DNA of 64,000 nt from CAYSEW01 sp964430245 (GCA_964430245.1 CAYSEW010000001.1:124001-188000); one strand, 5' to 3'. Positions 1 to 8,985 are shown, counted from the stretch's first letter. Translations and numbers: made by a program. The notes: generated by a model not told the origin, from the sequence alone.

Positions 1-1157
1 ATGTCATTTACTGAATTAAATAGGTCTTTATACTCTTTTAAAACAACCTCTAATCCTCCAATGTAATATTTATAGCTACCTCCAGTTGAATGGCGAATGG
101 TTTCAATTTCAATACAAGCGTTTTTATAAATGGTGATTGAGTCATTGAGATAGGTGACATTATTAAATTGAAGACAAGTATTGATAGAATCATTCACGTT
201 TAATGTTCTTATAGAGATCCAAGCAGTATCTGGAAGAATGGATTCTGAAGCTTTATTTGAAGGGTAATTAGCTGTCTCTTCATAGCAGATTACTTGTATA
301 GATGTATCTTTTAGAATTTGTAAAGGGAGCTTATTTTCAAGAGTTTTATTTGCTGAATTGTTCCATGAATAGATGTATTTTCCATTTCCCCCACTTGATT
401 TTGCTTCTATGTAGTAAGAGTTCTCATTAGAATTTTCTTTCAATGCTAAAAAAACTTGCAACCCCCAGCCATTTATTTTTCTAATTAAATTGAGGTCTAT
501 AAATGCGAACTTTTTATCAAAATCTTCTAATCCTGTATCATAAATTCCTGCTATAATTAAATTGTATTGTTTGGGTTTACCATTATTGTTCATGAAAAAG
601 ACAGTTGCTTTTTCATTGAGTGTGAGCTGTAGTCTTTTTGCTAAAAAATTAGAGACAACAATGCTGTCATTAGATTTTGATGAGTTGTAAACAGGAAATT
701 TTCCTGCAATCATATGATTATTGAAAAAGGAGGGGTTGAAATCAAAGCTAATTCCTTTAAAAACTAATCCTTCAATATCTCTAATTACTTTACCATCTGA
801 ATTGATGTTATTATTGTTTTTTGTTTGGATAATTGCAGGTTTGTATGCATAACTCTGAACATTTTTTACTTTGTCATATGCTGCTAGTTCATCATTTATT
901 AAATGATTAAAAACCATTGGACTACTCTCATAAGATTCATTATTAAATTGAGGTTCAATTTGTATGTGAGAGCCAAACCCAACCACTTTATCTCTAATCT
1001 CTTTTTGAAATCCAGAAGCGACAGAAATTGATAGAATCATTACGCTAATACCTAGAGTGATCCCTATAATTGCTAAAAAAACGATAGGTTGAGAGAGTTT
1101 GTTATCCTTCCCGCCATTTTTTAGCATTCTTTTTGCAATGAAGATCTCAGTATTCAA
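1..1157 (-). CDS. FtsX/LolC-E-type ABC transporter permease, C-terminus cut off by window edge
   Basis: About 385 codons read on the minus strand and run off the left edge. The N-terminus (NTEIFIAKRML) and the following hydrophobic helix (PIVFLAIIGITLGISVMIL) are typical of Bacteroidota lipoprotein-releasing permeases, which extract lipoproteins from the inner membrane together with an ATPase. The large periplasmic domain follows; the three C-terminal membrane helices lie outside the window. No ATG fits: the frame opens with TTG at 1157 (or TTG at 1166, directly after an in-frame TAA), so a TTG start is chosen. Oddity: after KINGWGLQVF (residues about 227-236) roughly 125 extra residues precede the usual GGLEVVLKEY segment near residue 367. 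They include GGNGKYIYSWNNS, which resembles a SprB/PKD-like repeat. The family call is firm; the exact substrate is inferred. Confidence 0.8.
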   Translation of the reverse strand, partial: MNTEIFIAKRMLKNGGKDNKLSQPIVFLAIIGITLGISVMILSISVASGFQKEIRDKVVGFGSHIQIEPQFNNESYESSPMVFNHLINDELAAYDKVKNVQSYAYKPAIIQTKNNNNINSDGKVIRDIEGLVFKGISFDFNPSFFNNHMIAGKFPVYNSSKSNDSIVVSNFLAKRLQLTLNEKATVFFMNNNGKPKQYNLIIAGIYDTGLEDFDKKFAFIDLNLIRKINGWGLQVFLALKENSNENSYYIEAKSSGGNGKYIYSWNNSANKTLENKLPLQILKDTSIQVICYEETANYPSNKASESILPDTAWISIRTLNVNDSINTCLQFNNVTYLNDSITIYKNACIEIETIRHSTGGSYKYYIGGLEVVLKEYKDLFNSVND

Positions 1158-1228
1158 TGAATTCAATTAAATTAACAGGTTATTTGATTATGGTGTTAAT
1201 ATACAAACGAAAATACATAAACTTAAAG

Positions 1229-2422
1229 ATGTATAGAATTTTGCAATCTATTAGTTTATTAATTGCAGTAACATTATTGCTAGATCTTTCTATTCTAGCA
1301 CAACCGGAGATTAAAGTAGGTGCTAGACAAACAGCAGCATATTTGCCATTATTGAAAAATAAAAAAGTAGCAATAGTTGGTAATCAAACTTCTATGATTG
1401 GCAATATACACTTAGTTGACTCTCTTCTTAAATTAGGAATTAAAGTACAGAATGTATTTGCTCCTGAGCATGGCTTTAGGGGAACGGCAGATGCAGGTGA
1501 ATTAGTAAAAGATGGCTTTGATGTAAAAACAGGTTTGCCTATTCTTTCATTGCATGGGCGTAAAAAAAGAAAGCCTACAGCCGAGATCTTAAAGGATATA
1601 GATGTTGTAATATTCGATATACAGGATGTCGGAGCTAGATTTTATACATACATAAGCACCATGCATTATGTGATGGAGGCATGTGCAGAACAAGATAAAT
1701 TGATGATCATCTTAGATAGGCCTAATCCTAATGGGCATTATGTAGATGGACCAGTTTTGAAAAAGGGGAATGAATCTTTTATTGGTTTACATCCTGTTCC
1801 AATTGTCCATGGAATGACTATTGGAGAATATGCTCAAATGATCAATGGAGAAAGATGGCTCAAAAATGGTATTCAATGTTCTCTTGAAATTATAAAATGT
1901 GAAAACTATTCGCATCTGGACTATTATCAGCTTCCTGTAAGGCCATCTCCTAACTTGCCAAACATGTCTAGTATTTATTTATACCCTTCTTTGTGTTTGT
2001 TTGAAGGGACAAATGTAAGTGTAGGTAGAGGTACAGATTACCCCTTTCAAATGTTTGGAAGCCCAGACATTGATAAAACTGAATTTTCTTTTGTACCTGT
2101 TTCTGTTCCAGGGGCTAAAAACCCTAAAAATAAAGGAGCTACATGTTATGGCTACATGCTACATGAATTTGGAAAAGACTATTTTAGAGAGAATGGTAAA
2201 ATTTATCTTGATTGGATAGTTAAAGTATATGGTCTAACAAAAGATAAAACTCAATTTTTTAGAAAGGATGGTTTTTTTCGGCTTTTAACAGGTGATGTAA
2301 ACGTTAGAAAAATGATTGAAGAAGGAAAAACTTCTGAAGAAATATGGGCGTCATTTCAACTTGAAGTTCAACAGTTTAAATCTATAAGGTCAAAATATTT
2401 ACTTTACGAAGATTTTGAATAA
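1229..2422 (+). CDS. NamZ-like exo-beta-N-acetylmuramidase (DUF1343)
   Basis: The protein matches the DUF1343 family, whose characterised member NamZ removes terminal N-acetylmuramic acid from peptidoglycan fragments. Visible family motifs are APEHGFRGTADAGE, DIQDVGARFYTYISTM, RPNPNGHYVDGP and the C-terminal NVRKMIEEGKTSEEIWASF. A signal peptide (MYRILQSISLLIAVTLLLDL, ending near ILAQ) argues for the ATG at 1229. The upstream ATG at 1157 would add 24 residues unlike the family in front of the signal peptide. The protein is therefore exported to the periplasm or surface and probably serves cell-wall recycling or muropeptide scavenging. It is divergent from the permease to its left and lies 5 bp before the DUF5916 gene, so the two may be co-transcribed. 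Confidence 0.88.
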   Translation: MYRILQSISLLIAVTLLLDLSILAQPEIKVGARQTAAYLPLLKNKKVAIVGNQTSMIGNIHLVDSLLKLGIKVQNVFAPEHGFRGTADAGELVKDGFDVKTGLPILSLHGRKKRKPTAEILKDIDVVIFDIQDVGARFYTYISTMHYVMEACAEQDKLMIILDRPNPNGHYVDGPVLKKGNESFIGLHPVPIVHGMTIGEYAQMINGERWLKNGIQCSLEIIKCENYSHLDYYQLPVRPSPNLPNMSSIYLYPSLCLFEGTNVSVGRGTDYPFQMFGSPDIDKTEFSFVPVSVPGAKNPKNKGATCYGYMLHEFGKDYFRENGKIYLDWIVKVYGLTKDKTQFFRKDGFFRLLTGDVNVRKMIEEGKTSEEIWASFQLEVQQFKSIRSKYLLYEDFE

Positions 2423-2427
2423 TAATT

Positions 2428-4647
2428 ATGAAATTTAATTACGGATTGTTGTTAGATAATATCTTCTTTAAGAGTGTTTTATTTTTATTTATTATTTCGC
2501 CTATTTATTATTCAGCTCAGAAAAGATCTTTGGTTATAAAAAAAGCAATAGATGTAATTCAGTTAGATGGAGAGTTGAATGAGCATTCTTGGAATAAGGC
2601 AGATGTTGCTGATAACTTTTACCGTCAATTTCCTATTGATTCTGGCTATTCATCAACAAAGACTTCAGTGAAAATGACTTTTGATGATCATTATTTATAT
2701 GTAGGTGCAATTTGTTATGATGACAATCCAGAAAAAGAATTTGTAGTTACTTCTTTGCAAAGAGATTATTCTTACCCTATAAGCGATGCTTTTGCAGTTT
2801 TTATTGACCCTTTTAATGATAAGACTAATGGTTTTAGCTTTTCAGTAAACCCATATGGTGTTCAGAGAGAAGGCCTAATTGAATCATCTGGAAGTTTTGG
2901 TGTTTCTACCGCATGGGATAATAAATGGTTTGTAGAAGTAAAACATTTTCAAGGTTATTGGTCTGTTGAAATGAAGATTCCTTTCAAAACAATAAGATAC
3001 AAATCCGAATTGACACAATGGGGTATTAATTTTTCTAGAAATAATTTAAAGATCAATGAAAATTCCGCATGGAACAAGGTGCCCATAAATTTTAATATAG
3101 CAGTTTTAAATTATGCTGGTGAATTAATTTGGGATGAAACACCACCTAAAGCTGGATTGAATATGTCTATGATCCCTTATACAACTGGGGGTATTCATGT
3201 AGATTACGAAAATCAGGATTCTAGAATTGAAGGCGGTTTGGGAATGGATGCTAAAATAGCTCTTTCTTCTTCATTAAACCTTGACTTGACTGTTAATCCA
3301 GATTTTTCTAATGTTGATGTTGATCAGCAAGTCACTAATTTATCAAGGTTTAGTTTGTTTTTTCCTGAGAGAAGACAATTCTTCATTGAGAATAGCGATC
3401 TTTTTGGTCGTTTTGGATTCAGGAGAATAAGACCTTTTTTTTCAAGAAGAATAGGGTTATATAATGGAGAGAAGATACCTATAATTGCTGGAGCAAGGTT
3501 AAGTGGTAAAGTCAATGAAAAATGGAGAATTGGTCTTATGAATATGCAGACTGAAGGTAAGTCAGAACTTGATCTTGAGGCTCAAAATTATACTGTAGGT
3601 GCTTTTCAAAGGCAAATTGGAGCAAGCTCAAACATTGCAGGTATTTTTGTTAATAGGCAAGGCTTTGATAATCAACAGCTAGATCTTTCATCTTTTAATA
3701 GAATAGTAGGATTGGATTATAATTTAGCATCAGAAGATAGTAAGTACAGAGGAAAATTATTTTATCATCATTCATTTAGTCCAGATAGAAATGATTATTC
3801 TCATGCTTCTTGGTTCATGTATAATACGAGAAATATTCGCATGCATTGGAACCATGAATATGTAGGTAAGGATTACAGAGCTGAAACTGGATTTGTGCCA
3901 AGAATACAAAATTATAATCCTGAAACTCAGGAATATCAATATAGTTCTTATTGGCGATTTGAACCATCTGTTGAATTCAGTATTTATCCCAAATCAAAAT
4001 CAATAAATAGACATAGTTTGCTTTTAGTATATGATGAGTATTTCAATAATGATTTTTCAACTAATGAACGAACAATGGCGTCAGGTTATTTAATTAGGTT
4101 TATTGATAAGGCTACATTTAATTTAGAGTTTAGGAATAAAAAAATTCTTCTTCTTTTTGACACCGATGTTACTTTTTCAGGCAATACGCCATTGGATTCT
4201 GGATATTACTCTTTCAATATAGCATCACTGAATTTCAGTTCAAGTCCATTTTCATTATTTAATTATGAATTAAACACAGATTATGGTGAATACTATACTG
4301 GAAATAAACTAACAATTGGAGGAAATATAAGCTATAGATTACAACCCTATGGAAGTCTGTCAATTGATTTTGAACAAAATAATATATGGATGCCTGGTAA
4401 TGAAAATGTGTCATTAACATTGATCAGTCCAAGGTTAGACCTTACCTTCACAAAGAAAATTTTCTTTACCACCTTTATCCAATACAATACTCAAATAGAA
4501 AATATCAATATCAATGCAAGATTTCAATATCGATTTAAACCAATGAGTGATCTATTTATAGTTTATACAGATAATTATAATTCCAATATTTTTGGAATAA
4601 AAAACAGAGCAATCGTTCTGAAGTTTGTCTATTGGCTTTCGATTTAA
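2428..4647 (+). CDS. DUF5916 outer-membrane protein with CBM9-like N-terminal domain
   Basis: 739 residues. A hydrophobic signal segment near residues 13-31 is followed by a CBM9-like domain (about residues 37-235; IDVIQLDGELNEHSWNKADV, then FAVFIDPFNDKTNGFSFSVNPYG). A long C-terminal portion rich in alternating aromatic strands (LRLDLTF, FQYRFKP, LKFVYWLSI) looks like an outer-membrane beta-barrel. This matches the DUF5916 family, which is common in Bacteroidota. Its function is unknown; carbohydrate binding by the N-terminal domain is inferred from fold resemblance. FPERRQFFIENSDLFGRFGF (about residues 312-331) is a hallmark of the family. It starts 5 bp after the NamZ-like gene, suggesting a shared transcript. 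Confidence 0.82.
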   Translation: MKFNYGLLLDNIFFKSVLFLFIISPIYYSAQKRSLVIKKAIDVIQLDGELNEHSWNKADVADNFYRQFPIDSGYSSTKTSVKMTFDDHYLYVGAICYDDNPEKEFVVTSLQRDYSYPISDAFAVFIDPFNDKTNGFSFSVNPYGVQREGLIESSGSFGVSTAWDNKWFVEVKHFQGYWSVEMKIPFKTIRYKSELTQWGINFSRNNLKINENSAWNKVPINFNIAVLNYAGELIWDETPPKAGLNMSMIPYTTGGIHVDYENQDSRIEGGLGMDAKIALSSSLNLDLTVNPDFSNVDVDQQVTNLSRFSLFFPERRQFFIENSDLFGRFGFRRIRPFFSRRIGLYNGEKIPIIAGARLSGKVNEKWRIGLMNMQTEGKSELDLEAQNYTVGAFQRQIGASSNIAGIFVNRQGFDNQQLDLSSFNRIVGLDYNLASEDSKYRGKLFYHHSFSPDRNDYSHASWFMYNTRNIRMHWNHEYVGKDYRAETGFVPRIQNYNPETQEYQYSSYWRFEPSVEFSIYPKSKSINRHSLLLVYDEYFNNDFSTNERTMASGYLIRFIDKATFNLEFRNKKILLLFDTDVTFSGNTPLDSGYYSFNIASLNFSSSPFSLFNYELNTDYGEYYTGNKLTIGGNISYRLQPYGSLSIDFEQNNIWMPGNENVSLTLISPRLDLTFTKKIFFTTFIQYNTQIENININARFQYRFKPMSDLFIVYTDNYNSNIFGIKNRAIVLKFVYWLSI

Positions 4648-4699
4648 TTGTTTGTATTAATATTCTTAGAGGTTGTTATTGTGCGTTATACCTTTAAAT

Positions 4700-4800
4700 T
4701 AAAATTTAATCGAAAAAATCATTGTGTTTATCGAAAAAATATCTATATTAGAGTAAAGCATGTTGTGAAATTCATGTTTTGATTATGTGAAAGCCACATG
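4700..4800 (+). promoter_or_regulatory. Shared upstream block, copy A
   Basis: This non-coding stretch is conserved with the region upstream of the paralogous gene at 11449. It holds two TCGAA boxes (starting 4710 and 4731, 21 bp apart, each followed by AAAAAT), then TATTAGAGTAAAGCATG (4746-4762), then an inverted repeat ATGTG-AAAGC-CACAT (4785-4799). Further down, ATTTAACCTTTAAAA and a TTAACCCTTAAA element just before the start codon are also shared. The 15-bp spacing from the last TCGAA to TATTAGA is identical in both copies. It is probably a promoter plus regulator site with a leader of about 90 nt. The transcription start cannot be fixed, as no clean TAnnTTTG box is seen. Confidence 0.6.
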
Positions 4801-4891
4801 ACAATTTAACCTTTAAAACACATACACAAATTTATCTTCAAAAGTTTATTATTTATTAATTAATTATTTTTTAACCCTTAAAATTAAACTA

Positions 4892-5416
4892 ATGAAGACT
4901 ACCTCAAATTTCAGTCTTCCTTCAATAAATATTGAAGGAACTAAAAAGAATGCTGTCTACAAACCAAAGACACTTCTATTTTTTCTAATTTTTCTAAGTT
5001 TTACCATCACTAACAATGCTCAGGAAGCTAATTCTATACAGGAATTAGATAAATATAAGGCTACCTGGATGCAGGATCATAATTTAAATGACCTGAATTC
5101 GGAGCAATATGAGCTAATGAAAAGTGAATGGGAATTAAGCAAAAAACAGGTTCGTTCTTACCAACTAGAAGAAAATGAACCAGCCGATCCAGCTCGTCTA
5201 AAACAATACGAGAATTGGAAAGGTAAAAATGTCCCATCTGGTTATCCTACTTATGAATTGACTGGTGATAAATCAGCTGATGATGCAAATTATGATGCAA
5301 AGAAGCAGCAATGGATAGATAAATATCCAAAGTTATATCAGCAGATGATCAATAGTAATAAGGAGATGACTGAAGCCGAAAGAAGGGAACGCGAACAAGT
5401 GCTTAATCAAAAATAA
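4892..5416 (+). CDS. Small secreted charged protein, paralogue A (first gene of duplicated pair)
   Basis: 174 residues of no recognised family. A hydrophobic export segment (TLLFFLIFLSFTITNNAQ, ending near residue 44) is followed by a highly charged, probably helical mature part (EANSIQELDKYKATWMQDHN, then KSEWELSKKQVR) ending in EMTEAERREREQVLNQK. The 44-residue leader is long, and hydrophilic before the hydrophobic core. The mature part is nearly identical to the product at 11449-11973, whereas the leaders differ. Each copy sits 12 bp upstream of a large T9SS cargo gene, so the two proteins probably act together, for example as partner, chaperone or surface subunit. The function is unknown. 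Confidence 0.8.
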   Translation: MKTTSNFSLPSINIEGTKKNAVYKPKTLLFFLIFLSFTITNNAQEANSIQELDKYKATWMQDHNLNDLNSEQYELMKSEWELSKKQVRSYQLEENEPADPARLKQYENWKGKNVPSGYPTYELTGDKSADDANYDAKKQQWIDKYPKLYQQMINSNKEMTEAERREREQVLNQK

Positions 5417-5835
5417 AACTTAGAAATCATGAAAAATATAAACAAACAATTAATGATAATTGCTGCACTTTTATTTGGTTTCCAAGTAAACTTCGCGCAA
5501 TGCCCGAATAATAATACACAATATGGATCTTCATCTGCGCCTACAACTGTGGGAGCACCAACAGTATTATCATACTGTATGTATGGAGGTGAATATCGAT
5601 ATGTATATAATTTAATAGCTGGATCACAATATGCCTTTGAAACATGTGGTGATTCAGATTTTGATACTCAGATCACAATATATGATGCTGTAACAGGAGC
5701 AAATGTTGCTTACAATGATGATTATTGTGGACTTCAATCAAGAGCTACATTTACTTCTAACGGTAATCCTGTTCGTGTTTTGATCGACAGGTATTACTGC
5801 GCAAATCAAAGCTCTTGTATGACACTTACAGCAAC
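5015..5835 (+). repeat. Near-identical direct repeat, copy A (partner 11569-12392)
   Basis: From AATGCTCAGG at 5015 the sequence runs almost unchanged alongside 11569. It crosses the end of the small gene, the whole 12-bp gap (AACTTAGAAATC) and about the first 135 codons of the next gene. One extra codon (AAT) in copy B is the only length difference noted. Similarity at the protein level continues for several hundred residues further but with more base changes. This suggests recent duplication or gene conversion. Confidence 0.85.
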
Positions 5836-8800
5836 ACGGTTATCTGCTCCAGTTGCAAATCCATGTAATAGTTCTATTAATTTAACCTGTGGATCTGTTG
5901 GAACTTATTCCTTATCTGGATCAGGAGCTTGGAACAATTTAGGTGGACCATGGTCAACTCCAGGAGAAGAACAAGTGTTTTCATTTACTCCTACATTGAC
6001 AGGGACTCATCAAGTTCAGGTAGTTCATCAAGGTGGATACTATGTAGATCTTTATGCTAAGGCAGGATCATGTAGCTCAACTGGATGGACTTATCTTTCT
6101 GATGTCTTTTCAAGTGTAACAGGAACAATTACTCTTACAGCGGGAGTTACTTATTATTTCTTAATAGATGATGAGAATACAACTGCAAGTAATGGAGCAA
6201 TACAAATTACTTGTCCAGTTCCTGTGAATCCATGTAATTCTGTAGTAAATGTAGCTGCATGTGGATCTAGTTACAATTATACATTACCTTCGGGTGTTGG
6301 TGGGTGGAATCCTCCAGGCCCATGGGGAACACCTGGAAATGAGCAGGTATATTCATATACTCCTGCAACATCTGGTGCACATGATATAACAATTACTAAT
6401 AATAATTACTACGTAGATCTATTTGTTAAAACAGGATCATGTAGTTCTAGTGGATGGACATATGTAGATGATATTTATACAAGTGGTACAAATACATTAA
6501 ACCTTACAGCGGGAGTTACTTATTATTTCTTAATAGATGATGAGAATACAACTGCAAGTTCAGGTACATTTACTATTGCATGTCCATGTATACCACCTCC
6601 AGGCGGTATAGATAATAGCTATACTTATAGTGGTCCATTTACTATTTCTAGTACTACACAGGGAGCATGTGATGATTGTAGTTTAAGACCTTCAAAAGAT
6701 AGAGTTTATGAAATAAACATTCAATGTTCAGGTTCATATACTTTTACAACTTGTGGAGGTGCTTCATGGGATACTTATTTGTATCTAACAACTGCACCTT
6801 GTGGAGGGTCTTTGATTGCTTTAAATGATGATGCTTGTGGATTGCAATCTAGTATAACCGCAGCATTACAGCCAGGTACTTACTATATTAATTTAGAAGC
6901 TTGGTCATCTTCCTCACAGGGAGCATTTAATTTAAGTGTTTCGGGAGTTTTAGATACACCACCTATTGGTTCTATTGTAGGTCCTTCTGCAGTCTGTGAA
7001 TTTGGCGCTGCTGAATATACAGTGACAGGTAATTTCGATAATTATAACTGGACTGCATCAGATGCAACTGTTGCAGCTGGAAATGGAACTAATGAAGTAA
7101 CTGTTGAATTTGTTTCAACTGCTAGTACTGTTACAGTTGTTGGGACTAATATTTGTGGTACTAACTCTGCATCAATGAATGTTCAAGTTAATCCTACTCC
7201 GGATTTTACAACTACAGTTTCAGATGTACTTTGCTTTGGAGGTAATGATGGCTCAATTGATGTTTCTCCTACAGTAGGTGATGCACCATTTTCTTTCATT
7301 ATTGATGGAAACTCTCAAAGTGGATCTGTATTTGATAATTTAACTGCAGGCACCTATGAAATTTCAATAGTAGATGCAAATGGCTGTACTTCAAACCCAC
7401 AAAATATAACTGTAAACGAGCCAACTTTATTGGAAGTTGATTTAAGTGGATGTTCTACAGTTTATATGGGTGTAGGTATTGAGTATGCTTGTGCATCATT
7501 TAATGGTGTAGCTTCTGGTGGTACTCCTGGTTATTCATATAATTGGAGCAATGGCGAAAATACTGCTTCTATTGTTGTTTGTCCAGATACTACTACTACT
7601 TATAGTATAACTGTAACAGATGCGAATGGATGTACTGTAAGTGCAGATTGGACAGTAAATGTTGTTGATATTTCATGTACACCACATGCTCAATCATCAC
7701 ATTCACACTCATCTCACTCATCTCACTCTTCACACTCATCTCACTCATCTCACTCTTCACATGTGAGCTCACCGATGAGTTCTGGAATTAGTTATCCGAG
7801 CTATTCACATGGCTCAGGATGTGGATCTTCTTCTCATTCTCATGGATCTCATTCATCACATGCTTCAGGAAGTGGAAGTGGGTCAGGAAGTGGGTCAGGA
7901 AGTGGGTCAGGTTCTCATGGGCCAAGTTCAGCTTCAGGAAGTGGATCAGGAAGTGGAAGTGGATCAGGAAGCGGAAGTGGTTCATCATCATGTAAGCTTT
8001 CCCATTATTCACCTATAAGTCATCAAATCTCTGGTTACTCAAGTGGAAGTGGATCAGGAAGTGGAAGTGGATCAGGTTCAGGTAGTGGGTCTGGCGGTGC
8101 TTCATGTCACTCTCATAGTCATGGACATAGTAGTGATAAAAATGAGACAGTTCAGATGTGTTTTGAAGGAGTTACTTATTGTGTAAAGAAAAAGCACATA
8201 GCCAAAAGAATGAATTGCGGATTCACTTTAGGTCCTTGTGATGCACAACAAAGTGCAGCTTGTTCTAATACTTATCCTGCAGACACTTCAGTTTCATGTG
8301 TATGTTCAGGTAAATTAGTTTCTATTTTTGTTAGATATATTGGACCATCTTTCCAAGATGTAAATGTATCTGCTAAAAAATGTAATGTTCCTTTAGCTGG
8401 TTTCTCTGGCTTAATGACAGGAGATGTATTCGATGTTAATGCGTCTGATGGAGGATTATTATATTTAAGAAAAGAGACTTATTTTGAATTAGCTGGTACT
8501 GGTTATGGACAAATAAAGATCCCTACAAACTGTTGTGATAACCCTGTTGGTAGAGTATTTTATCCATTTGAAGTAATCGGATGGGTTGATACTGACGGAA
8601 ATGAATGTCCAGGATCTGGTGCTAAGAGTGGCGGATGGTCTGATTCAGATAAAGATACTCCAATCTTAGATGAAGAATTGGCTAGCTTGACTCAGTATCC
8701 TAATCCAGCAGAAAACATATCTAATATTGAATTTTCAGTTCCTGAATCTCAAAAAGTTAATGTAACTATTTTGAATATTCAAGGACAAATTGTAGAAACG

Positions 8801-8938
8801 CTGTTTAATGCAGATGTTGAAGCAAATGAGAATTACAAATTAGTATATGATGTTACAGATCTTCAAAGTGGAATTTATTTTATTCACTTGAATACATCAA
8901 ATGATGTAATTAAAAAGAAGTTTGTAATACTTAAATAA
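5429..8938 (+). CDS. Large T9SS-secreted surface protein with Ser/His/Gly-rich segment
   Basis: 1169 residues. In order: signal peptide (1-24, ending VNFAQ); a Cys-rich module (25-140); two tandem modules of about 120 residues (145-265 and 267-386), each ending in AGVTYYFLIDDENTTAS; a related module (388-507) with the same GGASWDTYLYLTTAPCGGS core type as pre-peptidase-like domains; a PKD/Ig-like domain (about 511-587); a SprB-like repeat (about 590-668); a second such repeat with NWSNGENTAS (about 670-750); a Ser/His/Gly low-complexity stretch (754-902); a Cys-containing module (about 907-945); a beta-rich module (about 955-1061); and a T9SS sorting domain (about 1088-1169) with YPNPAENISN. 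It is predicted to cross the outer membrane through T9SS and be anchored or released at the surface. An adhesin or matrix role is inferred. A strong terminator follows. Confidence 0.88.
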   Translation: MKNINKQLMIIAALLFGFQVNFAQCPNNNTQYGSSSAPTTVGAPTVLSYCMYGGEYRYVYNLIAGSQYAFETCGDSDFDTQITIYDAVTGANVAYNDDYCGLQSRATFTSNGNPVRVLIDRYYCANQSSCMTLTATRLSAPVANPCNSSINLTCGSVGTYSLSGSGAWNNLGGPWSTPGEEQVFSFTPTLTGTHQVQVVHQGGYYVDLYAKAGSCSSTGWTYLSDVFSSVTGTITLTAGVTYYFLIDDENTTASNGAIQITCPVPVNPCNSVVNVAACGSSYNYTLPSGVGGWNPPGPWGTPGNEQVYSYTPATSGAHDITITNNNYYVDLFVKTGSCSSSGWTYVDDIYTSGTNTLNLTAGVTYYFLIDDENTTASSGTFTIACPCIPPPGGIDNSYTYSGPFTISSTTQGACDDCSLRPSKDRVYEINIQCSGSYTFTTCGGASWDTYLYLTTAPCGGSLIALNDDACGLQSSITAALQPGTYYINLEAWSSSSQGAFNLSVSGVLDTPPIGSIVGPSAVCEFGAAEYTVTGNFDNYNWTASDATVAAGNGTNEVTVEFVSTASTVTVVGTNICGTNSASMNVQVNPTPDFTTTVSDVLCFGGNDGSIDVSPTVGDAPFSFIIDGNSQSGSVFDNLTAGTYEISIVDANGCTSNPQNITVNEPTLLEVDLSGCSTVYMGVGIEYACASFNGVASGGTPGYSYNWSNGENTASIVVCPDTTTTYSITVTDANGCTVSADWTVNVVDISCTPHAQSSHSHSSHSSHSSHSSHSSHSSHVSSPMSSGISYPSYSHGSGCGSSSHSHGSHSSHASGSGSGSGSGSGSGSGSHGPSSASGSGSGSGSGSGSGSGSSSCKLSHYSPISHQISGYSSGSGSGSGSGSGSGSGSGGASCHSHSHGHSSDKNETVQMCFEGVTYCVKKKHIAKRMNCGFTLGPCDAQQSAACSNTYPADTSVSCVCSGKLVSIFVRYIGPSFQDVNVSAKKCNVPLAGFSGLMTGDVFDVNASDGGLLYLRKETYFELAGTGYGQIKIPTNCCDNPVGRVFYPFEVIGWVDTDGNECPGSGAKSGGWSDSDKDTPILDEELASLTQYPNPAENISNIEFSVPESQKVNVTILNIQGQIVETLFNADVEANENYKLVYDVTDLQSGIYFIHLNTSNDVIKKKFVILK
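7688..8134 (+). repeat. In-frame low-complexity repeats encoding Ser-His and Ser-Gly tracts
   Basis: The DNA consists of short tandem units: TCACACTCATCTCACTCATC-type units encoding Ser-His-Ser, then GGAAGTGGATCA and GGAAGTGGGTCA units encoding Gly-Ser repeats, in three blocks (about 7861-7917, 7933-7986 and 8038-8096). Histidine-rich parts flank the Gly-Ser blocks. All unit lengths keep the frame. The paralogue at 12450-14486 has nothing comparable at this position. Such repeats are prone to slippage, so length may vary between strains or be misassembled. Confidence 0.85.
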
Positions 8939-8952
8939 CCTTTCTAAATACT

Positions 8953-8980
8953 AGCCCCTCCTGTTGGGGGGGCTTTTTTT
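8953..8980 (+). terminator. Rho-independent terminator after the Ser-rich T9SS gene
   Basis: Stem AGCCCCTCC / GGGGGGGCT (9 bp with one G-U pair), loop TGTT, then seven T. It lies 14 bp after the stop codon. The next gene starts only 5 bp after the T tract. That gene must be reached by partial readthrough, or it has a very compact promoter inside this element. Confidence 0.88.
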
Positions 8981-8985
8981 ATAAT

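Noticed and set aside
1157..1228. Upstream ATG of the NamZ-like gene at 1157
   Set aside because: It would place 24 unrelated residues before a clear signal peptide that begins at 1229.
7788..8018. Open frames on both strands (7788-8012 minus and 7809-8018 plus) inside the low-complexity segment
   Set aside because: They are by-products of the Gly-Ser and Ser-His codon repeats read in other frames; the long frame with signal peptide and T9SS domain explains the region.
7861..8097. Regular short repeats that could suggest a CRISPR array
   Set aside because: Units are 6-12 bp without unique spacers, are in frame and encode Gly-Ser; no cas genes are present.
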